64,000 bases of DNA. Source: JAZBPO01 sp963691775 (GTDB lineage Bacteria > Pseudomonadota > Gammaproteobacteria > Pseudomonadales > Azotimanducaceae). Each line of letters begins with the position of its first letter. Positions within the stretch are counted from its first letter, which is position 1. The notes below the pieces were generated by a model that saw only the letters and a list, made by a program, of their open reading frames with translations, had not been told where the DNA came from and did no database searches. Of the stretch, positions 8,861 to 18,522 are shown in pieces. The stretch spans positions 1,488,001 through 1,552,000 of the forward strand of contig OY829369.1 of the NCBI GenBank assembly GCA_963691775.1, written 5' to 3'. The position numbers and the translations under genes are program-made.

Positions 8861-8872
8861 GGGCGCCGCCCG

Positions 8873-9400
8873 TCAGGGCGTATGCGCAGCGTCAGCCCCG
8901 GCCACGACCGAAACGGCCACGAGGATGCGCTCGACAAGCTGGTCCTGGAGTTCACGCGTGAGCCTGCGTTCCTCGCCGCTCGTACCCAGGAGGTTGCCTA
9001 CGTCCCTGAGGTACTGGCTCTCGGCCCGCAGCGTACGCGGCTCGATGAGCACCGAGCCATCAGCTGCGAGCAGTTCGATGGTCGCGCTGACGGTGAGTTC
9101 GAACTCCGCGGTGCGCGCGTCAGCGGCGACGGTGAGCTGGCGTTTCTGCACCTGTTCATCGAGCACGCGAAGGACCCGCGCAGCGCCCATGTCGGCAGCG
9201 GGCTCGGGCACGCCGTACAGGTCGAGGCGCCGCGACAGGGCGTAGCCGACATCGGTCTCGCCGGCCACGTCGACGATGCGCGTGCCGGCGAGGTTCACCG
9301 CCTGCAGCGTACCGGCCGGACGAAAGCCACAGCCCGCCAGAAAGATCGAGAGCGCGACCGCGACCGCAATCGCCATCCGTCGTTGCACCGATGCGCGCAT
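8873..9400 (-). CDS. lptE: LPS-assembly lipoprotein LptE
   Basis: A 175-residue lipoprotein with the signal peptide RMAIAVAVALSIFLAGCGFR: the lipobox is LAGC and the +2 residue is Gly, compatible with outer-membrane sorting. The mature part starts GFRPAGTL, the family's usual opening. It holds LptD in the outer membrane and forms the plug through which LPS reaches the surface. Its start is 1 bp from the leuS stop, so translation is probably coupled. Confidence 0.92.
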   Translation of the reverse strand: MRASVQRRMAIAVAVALSIFLAGCGFRPAGTLQAVNLAGTRIVDVAGETDVGYALSRRLDLYGVPEPAADMGAARVLRVLDEQVQKRQLTVAADARTAEFELTVSATIELLAADGSVLIEPRTLRAESQYLRDVGNLLGTSGEERRLTRELQDQLVERILVAVSVVAGADAAHTP

Positions 9401-9401
9401 C

Positions 9402-11930
9402 TCAGCCTCCCACCACGATGTTGAGCAGTCTGTCGGGCACGTGGATCACCTTGCGAACCGTCTTGCCTTCCATGAAACGCTGCACGTTCGCTTCCGCGAG
9501 CGCGATCGCCTTTACCGTGTCCTCGTCGGCGCCGGCCGGCGCCTCGACGCGACTGCGCACCTTGCCGTTCACCTGCACCACCAGCTGGACACTCTCGCGT
9601 GCGAGCGCCGAGTCGTCCACCTCGGGCCAACGAGCGTCCACGAGGGCGCCTGCGTGGCCGAGCAGGTTCCAGAGCGCATGGCAAAGATGGGGGGCGATAG
9701 GAGACAGCACGAGCGTCGCCAGCGTCAGCGCCTCGTGGCGCACCGCACGGCCCGCGGGGGAGTCGTCCGCGCAGCGGCCGATCTCGTTGGAGAGTTCCAT
9801 GACGGCCGAGACGACCGTATTGAACGCCTGGCGGCGGCCGAAATCGTCGTCAGCCTTGGCTACCGTCGCATGGGCCTTTCGGCGCAGGGTCTTGAGTCCT
9901 TCGTCGAGGGTGCCCGCCTCGAGCGCAGGCACCGCGCCGCCAGCCATCAATTCCGTTGCCTGGCCGTGCAGGCGCTTGAGGAAACGGACGGAACCCTCCA
10001 CCCCCGAGCTCGACCATTCGACGGTCTGATCCGGCGGAGCTCCGAACATCATGAAGGTTCTCGTCGCATCGGCGCCGAACTGGTCCACGAGCTCGTCGGG
10101 CGTGACGACGTTGCCCGCCGACTTCGACATCTTCTTGCCGTCCTTGTTCACCATGCCGAGAAGCAGCAGGCGCTTGAACGGCTCGTCGCCGACCACGAGG
10201 CCCTCATCGCGCAGAAGCTTGTGATAGAAGCGCGAATACAGCAGGTGGAGCACGGCGTGCTCGATACCGCCAACATACTGGTCGACCGGGCACCAGTGCC
10301 TGGCGCGCGCATCGAGCATGACTTCATCGTTGTCTGCGCAGGCATAGCGCGCGTAGTACCAGCTCGACTCCATGAAGGTGTCGAAGGTGTCCGTCTCACG
10401 CTCTGCCTCGCCCCCGCACTCCGGACAGCAGACCTTGCGCCATTCGGCGAAGTCCGGTCCCTTGAGCGGTGAGGACACCCCCTTGAAGGTGACATCCGTG
10501 GGCAGCTCGACCGGCAATTGATCGTCCGGAACGGGCACCGGCCCGCAGGTCGGGCAGAGGATCATCGGAATGGGGCAGCCCCAGTAGCGCTGACGGGAAA
10601 CGCCCCAGTCGCGCAGCCGATAGTTCGTCTGCCGCTCACCGGCGCCCTTGGCCACGAGGGCCTCGGCGATCGCGTCGAAGCCGGCCTCGAAAGCCAGGCC
10701 GTCGAACGGCCCGGAGTTCACGAGCACGCCATCCTTGGATACGTAGGCCGCCGCGTCGATGTCGCAGGCTTCGTCGGATTCATCTTTCGGCGCGACGACC
10801 TGCACGATCGGCAAGTCGTACTTGCGTGCGAACTCCCAGTCGCGCTGATCGTGGCCCGGTACCGCCATGACGGCACCGGAGCCGTATTCCATGAGTACGA
10901 AGTTGGCGACGTACACCGGCAATTCGGCACCCGTGAGCGGGTGAATCGCGACGAGGTCCGTGGCCCGGCCGAGCTTCTCCATCGTGGCGAGCTCTTCCTC
11001 GGCGGCCTTGACCTGCCGGCACGCTTCACGGAAGGCGGCGAGCTCGGGATCACGCTCGGACGCAAGCTGCGCAAGCGGGTGTTCGGCCGCTACGGCGACG
11101 TAGGTGCAGCCCATGAAGGTGTCCGGGCGCGTCGTGTACACGGCGAGCTGCTCGCCTTCGGCCACGCCCTCGCCGCGCACGTCGAAGCGGATCTCGACGC
11201 CGTGCGAGCGGCCGATCCAGTTGCGCTGCATGGCGCGGACGTTCTCCGGCCAGCCGTCCATGCGATCGAGTTCATCGAGCAGCTCATCGGCATAAGCGGT
11301 GATCTTCAGGGTCCACTGCGGCATTTCCCGGCGCTCGATGAGCGCACCGGAACGCCAGCCACGACCGTTCTCCACCTGCTCGTTGGCAAGCACGGTCTGG
11401 TCGACCGGATCCCAGTTCACGACCGTGGTCTTGCGCTCCACCAATCCCTTGCGGAACAGGCGATTGAACATCCATTGCTCCCAGCGGTAATAGCCGGGGT
11501 CGCAGGTCGCGAATTCGCGCGACCAGTCGATCGCGAAACCGAGGCGCTTGAACTGCGCGCGCATCGTGTCGATGTTCTCGTAGGTCCACTTCGCCGGCGG
11601 AACATTGCGCTGGATCGCCGCGTTCTCCGCCGGCAATCCGAACGCGTCCCAGCCCACGGGCTGCAGCACGTTCTTCCCCTTCAGACGGTTGTAGCGCGCA
11701 ATGACATCGCCGAGCGTGTAGCAGCGCACGTGCCCCATGTGCATCTGCCCGGACGGGTACATGAACATGGACAGGCAGTAGAACTTGCCGTCGCCGTTTG
11801 CGGCGGCCGCCGCGTCGTCGGCTTCGAAGCAGCGGGTCTCGTTCCAATACGCCTGCGCCTGGGCCTCGATCGTGCGGGCATCGTACTCGTTCGACGGCGC
11901 GTCGCCGGCCGCGGGGTCCTGCAGTTCCAT
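9402..11930 (-). CDS. leuS: Leucyl-tRNA synthetase
   Basis: 842 residues, close to the usual bacterial length (~860). The class I HIGH motif appears as HMGH at residues 64-67 (PSGQMHMGHVRCYTLGD). The editing domain contains TTRPDTFMG. The KMSKS motif is KKMSKSAGN near residue 598, and the C-terminal domain ends VIHVPDRLLNIVVGG. The ATG at 11930 (MELQDPAAG) is the natural start; the open frame extends ~660 bp further but that stretch is antisense shadow of atoE. First gene of the leuS-lptE-holA operon. Confidence 0.97.
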   Translation of the reverse strand: MELQDPAAGDAPSNEYDARTIEAQAQAYWNETRCFEADDAAAAANGDGKFYCLSMFMYPSGQMHMGHVRCYTLGDVIARYNRLKGKNVLQPVGWDAFGLPAENAAIQRNVPPAKWTYENIDTMRAQFKRLGFAIDWSREFATCDPGYYRWEQWMFNRLFRKGLVERKTTVVNWDPVDQTVLANEQVENGRGWRSGALIERREMPQWTLKITAYADELLDELDRMDGWPENVRAMQRNWIGRSHGVEIRFDVRGEGVAEGEQLAVYTTRPDTFMGCTYVAVAAEHPLAQLASERDPELAAFREACRQVKAAEEELATMEKLGRATDLVAIHPLTGAELPVYVANFVLMEYGSGAVMAVPGHDQRDWEFARKYDLPIVQVVAPKDESDEACDIDAAAYVSKDGVLVNSGPFDGLAFEAGFDAIAEALVAKGAGERQTNYRLRDWGVSRQRYWGCPIPMILCPTCGPVPVPDDQLPVELPTDVTFKGVSSPLKGPDFAEWRKVCCPECGGEAERETDTFDTFMESSWYYARYACADNDEVMLDARARHWCPVDQYVGGIEHAVLHLLYSRFYHKLLRDEGLVVGDEPFKRLLLLGMVNKDGKKMSKSAGNVVTPDELVDQFGADATRTFMMFGAPPDQTVEWSSSGVEGSVRFLKRLHGQATELMAGGAVPALEAGTLDEGLKTLRRKAHATVAKADDDFGRRQAFNTVVSAVMELSNEIGRCADDSPAGRAVRHEALTLATLVLSPIAPHLCHALWNLLGHAGALVDARWPEVDDSALARESVQLVVQVNGKVRSRVEAPAGADEDTVKAIALAEANVQRFMEGKTVRKVIHVPDRLLNIVVGG

Positions 11931-12025
11931 GGGGTATTCGGTCCGTGGGAAGGGGTCGCTTGAAAGGCGCGGGAGGATAGCACGGCGCCTCCCAGCAGGG
12001 CGGCGCTGAGGAGACGCGCGCGAGC

Positions 12026-13369
12026 TCAGACGAAGGCGAAACCGAGCATCAGAAGCGCACCCGCGAAGAGCACGCCGGCGACGACGAAGGTGAGCAGGCA
12101 ATAGCCGAGCACGCTGCGCAGCGGCAGACCCGCGATCGCGAGCAGTGGGATGGTCCAGAACGGCTGCACGAGGTTCGACCACTGATCGCCATAGGCGACC
12201 CCCATGACAACGAGCGCGGGCGGCGTTCCAAGGGCCTGACCGGCTTCGACGAACACCGGCCCCTGCACGACCCATTGCCCGCCGCCGGAGGGCACGAAGA
12301 AATTGACGATACCGCCGGCGAGGAACGCCCAGAAAGGGAGCGTCTCGGCGCTGGCGAGGGTGACGAAGAAGTCCGAGCACACGGTGACCAGCCCCGTACC
12401 CGTCATGAGTCCCATGATGCCGGCGTAGAACGGATACTGAAGCAGGATCGGCCCGAGCGTACCGCCCGCACGGGTGACGAGCCGGACATAGTGCAGGGGG
12501 GAGCGGGAAAGCAGCAGGCCCGCCGCAAGGAAGCTCCAGTTCACCATGTCGAGGGTCAGCGATCCGCCGCGCTGGAACCAGCGTGCGAGCCACAGAGCAA
12601 CCAGCGCGCCCGCAAGGAGGACGAGCCAGCGTGAATGCTCCAGGCGCGCACCGGGCGTTGCCGGCGCCGCCTGCGCATCGTCATCTGCGCGGTGTTCCGG
12701 CACGGCAAGGGCAGACGGCGCCGCAGGCGCCATGCGCGTGCAGATGATGCCAAGGACGCCGAGAACGATCGCCGCGAGACCCAGGTTCCAGGGCGCGAGG
12801 ATGGTCTCCGAGACCGGCACGATGCCCATGACCGCTTCAAGCGTGTGGCCTGGCGTCGCGACGAACAGGGGCGCCGAGCCCGAATAGCCCATGTGCCAGA
12901 CGACGAATCCCGAGTAGGCGGACGCGACCAGGAGCGGATAGTCGAGGGCGAGGCCGCGTTCGGCGCCCGCCCGCGCCACGGCCGCAGCAAGCAGCGCGCC
13001 CGCCGCAAGGCCCAGGGACCAGGCGACAAGACTCGCCAGGCCGGTCGCGACGACCACCGTGAAGTAGGCCGCGGCTTCCGAGCGTGGGATCGCAGCGATC
13101 GCGAGCAGCAGGCGCTGGACCGCGTCCGTATGCGCGAACGCGTGCGCAAGGACAAGCGTGAGGGCGATCTGCGTCGTGAAGCCGAGCAGGCCCGTGAGGC
13201 CGTCGCCCCAAGCGTCGAGGGTGGCGACCGGGCCCGCATCGGTGAGGCCGAGCGCGAGGGCGAAGGCTACCGCCGTGAGCAGCAGCGCGAACACGTAGGG
13301 GTCGGGATACCAGCGCTCGACAAGGCGAACGCTCCAGTTCACGACCGGATCGAAGGCATTGCGCGTCAA
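12026..13369 (-). CDS. Short-chain fatty acid transporter, AtoE family
   Basis: A 447-residue membrane protein with about twelve hydrophobic segments. Diagnostic stretches are the N-terminal VERWYPDPYVFALLLTAVAF, the GFVVWHMGYSGSAPL segment, FFVPSGGGQWVVQGP and MGVAYGDQWSNLVQPFWTIP, all characteristic of the AtoE/SCFA transporter family. It likely imports short-chain fatty acids such as acetoacetate or butyrate. The start appears to be a TTG at 13369 overlapping the upstream TauD-gene stop as TTGA, so the two proteins are probably translationally coupled. No ato CoA-transferase genes are adjacent. Confidence 0.85.
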   Translation of the reverse strand: MTRNAFDPVVNWSVRLVERWYPDPYVFALLLTAVAFALALGLTDAGPVATLDAWGDGLTGLLGFTTQIALTLVLAHAFAHTDAVQRLLLAIAAIPRSEAAAYFTVVVATGLASLVAWSLGLAAGALLAAAVARAGAERGLALDYPLLVASAYSGFVVWHMGYSGSAPLFVATPGHTLEAVMGIVPVSETILAPWNLGLAAIVLGVLGIICTRMAPAAPSALAVPEHRADDDAQAAPATPGARLEHSRWLVLLAGALVALWLARWFQRGGSLTLDMVNWSFLAAGLLLSRSPLHYVRLVTRAGGTLGPILLQYPFYAGIMGLMTGTGLVTVCSDFFVTLASAETLPFWAFLAGGIVNFFVPSGGGQWVVQGPVFVEAGQALGTPPALVVMGVAYGDQWSNLVQPFWTIPLLAIAGLPLRSVLGYCLLTFVVAGVLFAGALLMLGFAFV

Positions 13370-14223
13370 GCGGTGCGACCCGACTCGGTGGCAGGATCAC
13401 CGGCGATGCGCGTGTGGTACATCACCCGCGACTGCGTCATGTCCCAGGGCCGCGCCCGGTGCAGCAGGCAGCGGTTGTCCCAGAGTACGAGATCCCCCGC
13501 CCGCCACTGATGGGTGACCACGCGCGGCGCCCGGCAGGCGAAGTCCACGAGTTCGGAGAGCAACGCCTCCGAAGCGTCTGCGGCGAGGCCGGGAATGCCG
13601 AACGCATGCCGGCCGATAGCGAGCGTTCGCCGACCGGTCTCGGGATGAATCTTCACGAGAGGCCGGAGCGGCGCGTCGGTCTCGGTCATGCCGTAGCCGC
13701 TGTACTCGCTGTCTTGCCCGTGCGCGTGACCGAGCCGGCCCTGGCTGTACTGAAGAGAATGGTGTGCACAGAGGCCTTCGATGCGCGCTCGCGTCTCGGC
13801 ATCGAGCGCGTCGTACGCCGCGCGCATGTCGGCCCACTCCGTCGCGCCCCCCGCTTCCGGAACCACGTGCGCCGAGAACACTGCGCCCTTTGCCTGCACG
13901 GGCATGTAGGTGCTGTCCGCATGCCAGTCCATGTTGCCGCGGAGAATCGCGACCACGTCGTCGCTGCCGTCATCGGCGCGCAGGGAACCATCCTTGCGCA
14001 CGTTCGACAGCGGCGCCGCTTCGAACTCGAGCGCTCCGAACCGGCGGGCGAAGGCGTTCTGCGCCTCAAGCTCCAGGTGCTGGAGCGGAAAGACGAGCAG
14101 CGCGTATTCCAGCCAGGCTGCGTGGATCGCGGAGAAGGTCGCTTCGTCGAGCGCATCGAGGGCGACGCCCCGTACGGTCGCACCAAAGCTTGCATGGAGT
14201 GGACGAATGTCGAGCGAGACCAT
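13366..14223 (-). CDS. TauD/TfdA-family Fe(II)/2-oxoglutarate dioxygenase
   Basis: 285 residues. The facial triad is visible: H101 and D103 in GNMDWHADSTYMPV and the distal H255 in DNRCLLHRARPWDM. The Arg for 2-oxoglutarate lies a few residues after it (QSRVMYHTRI). Such enzymes hydroxylate small acids or ethers, often splitting off sulfite, glyoxylate or an aldehyde. The ATG at 14223 is preceded by GGGGGAG; an in-frame start 45 bp upstream lacks that. It overlaps the AtoE-type transporter by 4 bp, so its substrate may be something taken up by that carrier. Confidence 0.87.
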   Translation of the reverse strand: MVSLDIRPLHASFGATVRGVALDALDEATFSAIHAAWLEYALLVFPLQHLELEAQNAFARRFGALEFEAAPLSNVRKDGSLRADDGSDDVVAILRGNMDWHADSTYMPVQAKGAVFSAHVVPEAGGATEWADMRAAYDALDAETRARIEGLCAHHSLQYSQGRLGHAHGQDSEYSGYGMTETDAPLRPLVKIHPETGRRTLAIGRHAFGIPGLAADASEALLSELVDFACRAPRVVTHQWRAGDLVLWDNRCLLHRARPWDMTQSRVMYHTRIAGDPATESGRTA

Positions 14224-14283
14224 GACTCCCCCTTGGGCCGGCGCGTCTTCGCTGCGCGCTTGCGGCACTGGATGAGTATCGCA

Positions 14284-15831
14284 TCAGGCGGCGTCTGCGC
14301 GCGCCCCGCGCAGGAGCAGGAGAAAAAGCAGCGCCCAGGCAAGGCACAGCGTCGGCAGGTCCCCGACCTGTGCATAGGGCGTGCGGCCCGATCGCGGCTG
14401 CGTTGTCCCGCGCAGCACCCCCCCTTCGAAGCGTGGCAGCCGATCGACGATCCGACCGCGGTGGTCCACCAGCGCCGTGATGCCATCGTTGGTCGCGCGC
14501 ACCAGCGGCTTGCCGAGTTCGAGCGCGCGCATCTGCGCCATCTGGAGGTGCTGACTGGGACCGATCGAATCGCCGAACCAGGTGTCATTGGAGATCGTCG
14601 CGATCACGCTCGCATCGGCAGACAGCGTCCGGACCAGATTTCCATAGGCGATCTCGTAGCAGATCGCCATGGACAATCCGATGCCGTCGCCGATGCGCAG
14701 CAGCGCCTGATCCGCAGGTCCGGGCCGCGCGCGCGACATGGGCAGGTTGAAGAATTCGATCAGCCCGCGAAGCACCGATTCGAGCGGTACGTACTCGCCG
14801 AAGGGGACAAGGCGCTGCTTCACGTAGCGCCCCTCGCCGACCCCCAGGGCAACGGCCGTGTTGCGCAGGATCGGCTCGCGCGGTGCCTCGGGAGCGAAAT
14901 CGTAGTCGGGCAGGCCCAGCACAAGCGCCGTGTCAGTGGCCTGCGCCCGCGCGCCGAGCGCATCCAGAAGCGCACCGCTGCGGCGGGCATAGACCGTGAG
15001 CGCTGCCTCCGGCCAGAGCACGAGGTCCGCCTCTGCCCAGTGCGGCGCGGACAGATCGACGTAGCGCGCGACGATGAAATCCTCAGTCTCCTTGCGCCAC
15101 TTCAATTCCTGGGGCACCGCGCCCTGCACGAGCGCGACCTCCAGCGGGCGACCCTGCGCCCGAGTCCAGGCGACGGGTTCGAGGGCCGCGCCGATGAGCC
15201 AGAGCAGCCCGATCACCATCCCGGTCATCCGCACCGCAGTGCCCGCCCCGCGCACCCGAAGCAGCCACCAGAACCAGGCTCCTGTTGCGACGGTGAACGC
15301 GGACAGGCCGGGCAGGCCGACGATCGGCGCCCAGCCCGCAAGCGGCGTCCCCAGCTGCGAATAGCCGGCGAAGAGCCAGGGAAAACCCGTGAGAAACCAG
15401 GTCAGAGACCATTCCAGCAAGACGTGCGTCGCCACGAGCGCGGCGACGGCTCGCCCCGGCGTATCCGGCCGGAGCGCGCTCCAGGCGCATGCTGCGAGCG
15501 CGGGCAGCAGCGCAAGGAAAGCGACAAAGAGGGCGACCATGAGGCCCGCGAGCAGCACCGAGGCGCCCCCGTGCTCATGAATCGAGACGTAGACCCAGGA
15601 GGCGCCGACGCCGTAGCGGCCGAGGCCCACACACCAGCCGATGAGCAGCGCGGCGCGCGGCGACCTGCCCCAGAGCGCCGCGAGCATCCCCGTGAAGGCA
15701 AGCACGCCAAGCGGCGCCCAATCGAACGGCGCGAGACCAAGCGGCAGCAGGGCGCCCGAAACAAGCGCGAGCGCCATGGCGTTGCGCATCGGGATGCGCA
15801 CATCAAGCGCATCCGCGCGCGCGGCGGGCAC
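14284..15831 (-). CDS. lnt: Apolipoprotein N-acyltransferase Lnt
   Basis: 515 residues: about six N-terminal membrane helices followed by a periplasmic nitrilase-like domain and a last helix (WALLFLLLLRGARA). The catalytic triad is visible as Glu in VLWPEAALTV, Lys in YVKQRLVPFGEYVPL and Cys in LSMAICYEIAYGNL. It transfers an acyl chain to the N-terminal Cys of lipoproteins in the inner membrane, the last maturation step. LptE, encoded nearby, is one client. It starts 3 bp after corC; corC-lnt is a conserved pair. Confidence 0.95.
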   Translation of the reverse strand: MPAARADALDVRIPMRNAMALALVSGALLPLGLAPFDWAPLGVLAFTGMLAALWGRSPRAALLIGWCVGLGRYGVGASWVYVSIHEHGGASVLLAGLMVALFVAFLALLPALAACAWSALRPDTPGRAVAALVATHVLLEWSLTWFLTGFPWLFAGYSQLGTPLAGWAPIVGLPGLSAFTVATGAWFWWLLRVRGAGTAVRMTGMVIGLLWLIGAALEPVAWTRAQGRPLEVALVQGAVPQELKWRKETEDFIVARYVDLSAPHWAEADLVLWPEAALTVYARRSGALLDALGARAQATDTALVLGLPDYDFAPEAPREPILRNTAVALGVGEGRYVKQRLVPFGEYVPLESVLRGLIEFFNLPMSRARPGPADQALLRIGDGIGLSMAICYEIAYGNLVRTLSADASVIATISNDTWFGDSIGPSQHLQMAQMRALELGKPLVRATNDGITALVDHRGRIVDRLPRFEGGVLRGTTQPRSGRTPYAQVGDLPTLCLAWALLFLLLLRGARADAA

Positions 15832-15834
15832 CGG

Positions 15835-16701
15835 TCAGTCTTCTGCGGTGGCGCCGGCTTCGGCAGCGCGCGTCATGTGCAGCAGACGAATCCGGCGCGA
15901 GTCAGCGTTGAGCACGCGGAACACGAAGCCGTCGACGTCGACGGTCTCCTCGCGCTTGGGCAGATGGCCGAAGTGTTGCGTGACGATGCCGCCGATCGTG
16001 TCGAAGTCATCATCGGAGAACGCCGTTGCGAAGACCTCGTTGAAGTCCTCGATCGGCGTGACCGCCTTGACCGTCCACGACTCGGCGTCGAGCTGCTTGA
16101 TGAAGCTCTCGTCGTTGACATCGTGCTCGTCCTCGATCTCGCCGACGATCTGTTCAAGCACGTCCTCGATCGTCACCACGCCAGCAACCGAGCCGTATTC
16201 ATCGACAACGATCGCCATGTGGTTCCGGTTCTCCCGAAACTCCGTGAGCAGCACGTTCAGGCGCTTCGCCTCGGGAATGATCGGTGCCTGGCGGATCAGG
16301 TCCTTCAGCCGAAACTGCTCGAGATTGCGCGTCAGCGCGAGCGGCAGCAGGTCCTTGGCGTGGAGAACGCCGCGCACATCGTCGAAGTCCTCACCGATGA
16401 CGGGAAAGCGGGAATGCTGGGACTCGATGACCGTCGGCAAGAATTCCTCCGGCGACTCTTCCGCGCGCACGAACACGACCGATGCGCGCGGCACCATGAT
16501 GTCGCGCGCCTGCATCTCCGAGACGGCCATGGCACCGTCGATGATGCCGAGCGCTTCAGCGTCCAGGAGTGCACGATCGGCTGCGTCCTGGATGATTGCC
16601 CTGAGTTCATTGCGGCTGGTGGGCTCGCCGGAAAAGACCTGAGCGACGCGCTCAAGCCAGCTCCGCGAGTTCGGACTCTCGCCGACTTCAGATTCGCCCA
16701 T
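15835..16701 (-). CDS. corC: CorC/YbeX-type CBS-domain protein
   Basis: 288 residues: a helical N-terminus (NELRAIIQDAADRALLD), two CBS domains around VSEMQARDIMVPRASVVFV and HMAIVVDEYGSVAGVVTIED, and a C-terminal CorC/HlyC domain with DDDFDTIGGIVTQHFGHLPK. It lacks a membrane DUF21 domain, as is normal for CorC. The family is linked to magnesium and cobalt efflux and, with YbeY/YbeZ, to ribosome and membrane homeostasis. The ATG at 16701 (MGESEVGESPN) is the family start; upstream in-frame codons are noise. Confidence 0.93.
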   Translation of the reverse strand: MGESEVGESPNSRSWLERVAQVFSGEPTSRNELRAIIQDAADRALLDAEALGIIDGAMAVSEMQARDIMVPRASVVFVRAEESPEEFLPTVIESQHSRFPVIGEDFDDVRGVLHAKDLLPLALTRNLEQFRLKDLIRQAPIIPEAKRLNVLLTEFRENRNHMAIVVDEYGSVAGVVTIEDVLEQIVGEIEDEHDVNDESFIKQLDAESWTVKAVTPIEDFNEVFATAFSDDDFDTIGGIVTQHFGHLPKREETVDVDGFVFRVLNADSRRIRLLHMTRAAEAGATAED

Positions 16702-16810
16702 GAGGCGGTTACGACTCCTGCATGCGGCCCATGTGCGCAAGCGCGGAGAGGGCCCGGATTGATCTTTTGCCAGAAACCCGCCACGGCCGTCCAGACCGCT
16801 CGGCAGCTGC

Positions 16811-17278
16811 CTACGGCCCAGACGTTTCCCCGCAGACCTCATAGGGGTCGCCGATGCCGAGCACGGCGAGGATTTCGCGCTCGCGCTGCTCCATTTCCTC
16901 GGCCTCCGAATCGTCCTGATGATCCATGCCGAGCAGGTGAAGAACGCCATGGATCACGAGATGCGCCCAATGATCCAGGGGGCGCTTACCTTGCTCTGCG
17001 GCCTCGCGCAGCACCACCGGCGCGCACAGCACGAGATCGCCAAGGAGCGGCAGCTCGAGCTCGGGGGGGAGATCGGCGGGGAACGACAGCACGTTCGTCG
17101 GTCGATCGCGTTCGCGCCAGCGCGCGTTGAGGGCGCGGCCCTCCTCTGCATCGACGATACGCACCGACAGCGCCGCCGGTTTGCCTCGATCTGCCAGTGC
17201 CGCCTCCACCCAGGCCCTGAAGGCAGCATCGTCCGGGACGTCCGCCACGCTTTCGCGCTGGACCTCGATGTCGACCAC
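16811..17278 (-). CDS. ybeY: Endoribonuclease YbeY
   Basis: 155 residues with the full zinc motif HLVIHGVLHLLGMDH (H110, H114, H120 as ligands) and the preceding RPTNVLSFP strand. YbeY is a metal-dependent RNase needed for 16S rRNA 3' maturation and late 70S quality control. It lies 2 bp after ybeZ and 109 bp before corC, the conserved gammaproteobacterial order. Confidence 0.96.
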   Translation of the reverse strand: MVDIEVQRESVADVPDDAAFRAWVEAALADRGKPAALSVRIVDAEEGRALNARWRERDRPTNVLSFPADLPPELELPLLGDLVLCAPVVLREAAEQGKRPLDHWAHLVIHGVLHLLGMDHQDDSEAEEMEQREREILAVLGIGDPYEVCGETSGP

Positions 17279-17280
17279 GC

Positions 17281-18522
17281 TCAGGGCGAGGGATCTCCCG
17301 CGTCGACGCTCACGATGGCGCCGGGGCCGGCCTTGATCTCGGCGCCGCCGCCCTCGAGCGGCAGCGGCAGGCTGCGCTCGTGTCGGTCGTAGGCCTCGAC
17401 GATGCGCTGCACCATCGGATGGCGCACCACGTCCTTCGATCCGAAGTGCGTGAACGCAATACCAGGTACGCCGGCGAGCACCTCCATGACGTGGGCAAGG
17501 CCGGACTTCGCCCCGCGCGGCAGATCGACCTGCGTGACGTCGCCAGTAATCACGGCCGTCGACCCGAACCCGATCCGGGTCAGGAACATCTTCATCTGCT
17601 CAACGGTCGTGTTCTGCGACTCATCGAGAATGATGAAGGCGTTGTTGAGGGTCCGGCCACGCATGTAGGCGAGCGGCGCGACCTCGATCACGTTGCGTTC
17701 GATGAGCTTGTGCACGCGCTCGAAGCCGAGCATCTCGTAGAGCGCGTCGTAGAGCGGACGCAGGTAGGGGTCAATCTTCTGCGACAGATCACCGGGCAGG
17801 AAACCGAGCTTTTCCCCCGCCTCCACTGCCGGACGCACGAGCAGAATACGGGCGACCTTTTCCGCTTCCAGCGCTTCTACGGCGCAGGCAACCGCGAGGT
17901 AGGTCTTGCCGGTACCAGCGGGTCCGATGCCGAAGTTGATGTCGTGTGCGCGAACCGCATCCACGTACACGCGCTGGTTGGCCCCCCGGGCCTTCACCGT
18001 CTTGCGGCGTGAGCGAATAAGCGAAACGTCGTCTTCCTCCCGGGCCTCCCGGTCCATGGGGATCACGCCTCCGGACGCGCTCAGCTGCGGCAGCGCATCG
18101 TCCTCGCGCTCGGGAACGGGGTCGGTCAGTTCTTCCACGCCGGACTCCTGGAGGTGGAGATGGATCGTCTCGGGCGTGAGTCCCGTAGTGCTGCGCGTCT
18201 CGCGGTAGAGCCTGTGCAGCAAGCGGCCCGCCTGAACCACGGTCGTTTCCGGACCGAGGAGCTGAAAGGCATTGCCGCGATTGCGGATTTCGATGCCCAG
18301 CCGTTTCTCGATCTGGCGGAGGTTCTGGTCAAAGGGGCCACAGAGATTGGCCAGGCGATGCGTGTCGTTGGGCTCGAGCGTGAGGGTTTCGGAGTGGGTC
18401 GCGGTATCCAAGCCGGAAGGGAACTCCTCGTTTATGGGCCGATTCGATCGCCGTCGTCGACTGGCGACCGCCTGAAGATCGGTGTCCGGTGCTTCCTGCT
18501 TTCTGCTCCGGCGATAGGCCAT
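17281..18522 (-). CDS. ybeZ: PhoH-like ATPase YbeZ
   Basis: A 413-residue PhoH-family ATPase: an N-terminal KH-like segment (LCGPFDQNLRQIEKRLGIEI) and an ATPase core with Walker A FGIGPAGTGKTYLAV and Walker B NAFIILDESQNTT. The ATG at 18522 (MAYRRSRKQ) has AGAAAGG upstream. This gives a basic N-terminal extension of about 60 residues (RRSRKQ, RRRRSNRP) before the usual start of the KH region and a ~50-residue insert before the ATPase core. It partners YbeY and probably acts as an RNA-remodelling ATPase. Confidence 0.92.
   Translation of the reverse strand: MAYRRSRKQEAPDTDLQAVASRRRRSNRPINEEFPSGLDTATHSETLTLEPNDTHRLANLCGPFDQNLRQIEKRLGIEIRNRGNAFQLLGPETTVVQAGRLLHRLYRETRSTTGLTPETIHLHLQESGVEELTDPVPEREDDALPQLSASGGVIPMDREAREEDDVSLIRSRRKTVKARGANQRVYVDAVRAHDINFGIGPAGTGKTYLAVACAVEALEAEKVARILLVRPAVEAGEKLGFLPGDLSQKIDPYLRPLYDALYEMLGFERVHKLIERNVIEVAPLAYMRGRTLNNAFIILDESQNTTVEQMKMFLTRIGFGSTAVITGDVTQVDLPRGAKSGLAHVMEVLAGVPGIAFTHFGSKDVVRHPMVQRIVEAYDRHERSLPLPLEGGGAEIKAGPGAIVSVDAGDPSP

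Noticed and set aside
11931..12593. Upstream extension of the leuS frame by about 220 residues
   Set aside because: It overlaps the AtoE-type gene in another frame and precedes the standard LeuS start MELQ; no homologous N-terminal extension is known.
13414..17130. 1238-residue plus-strand open frame across TauD, lnt, corC and ybeY
   Set aside because: It is antisense to four well-supported genes, compositionally biased and without family features.
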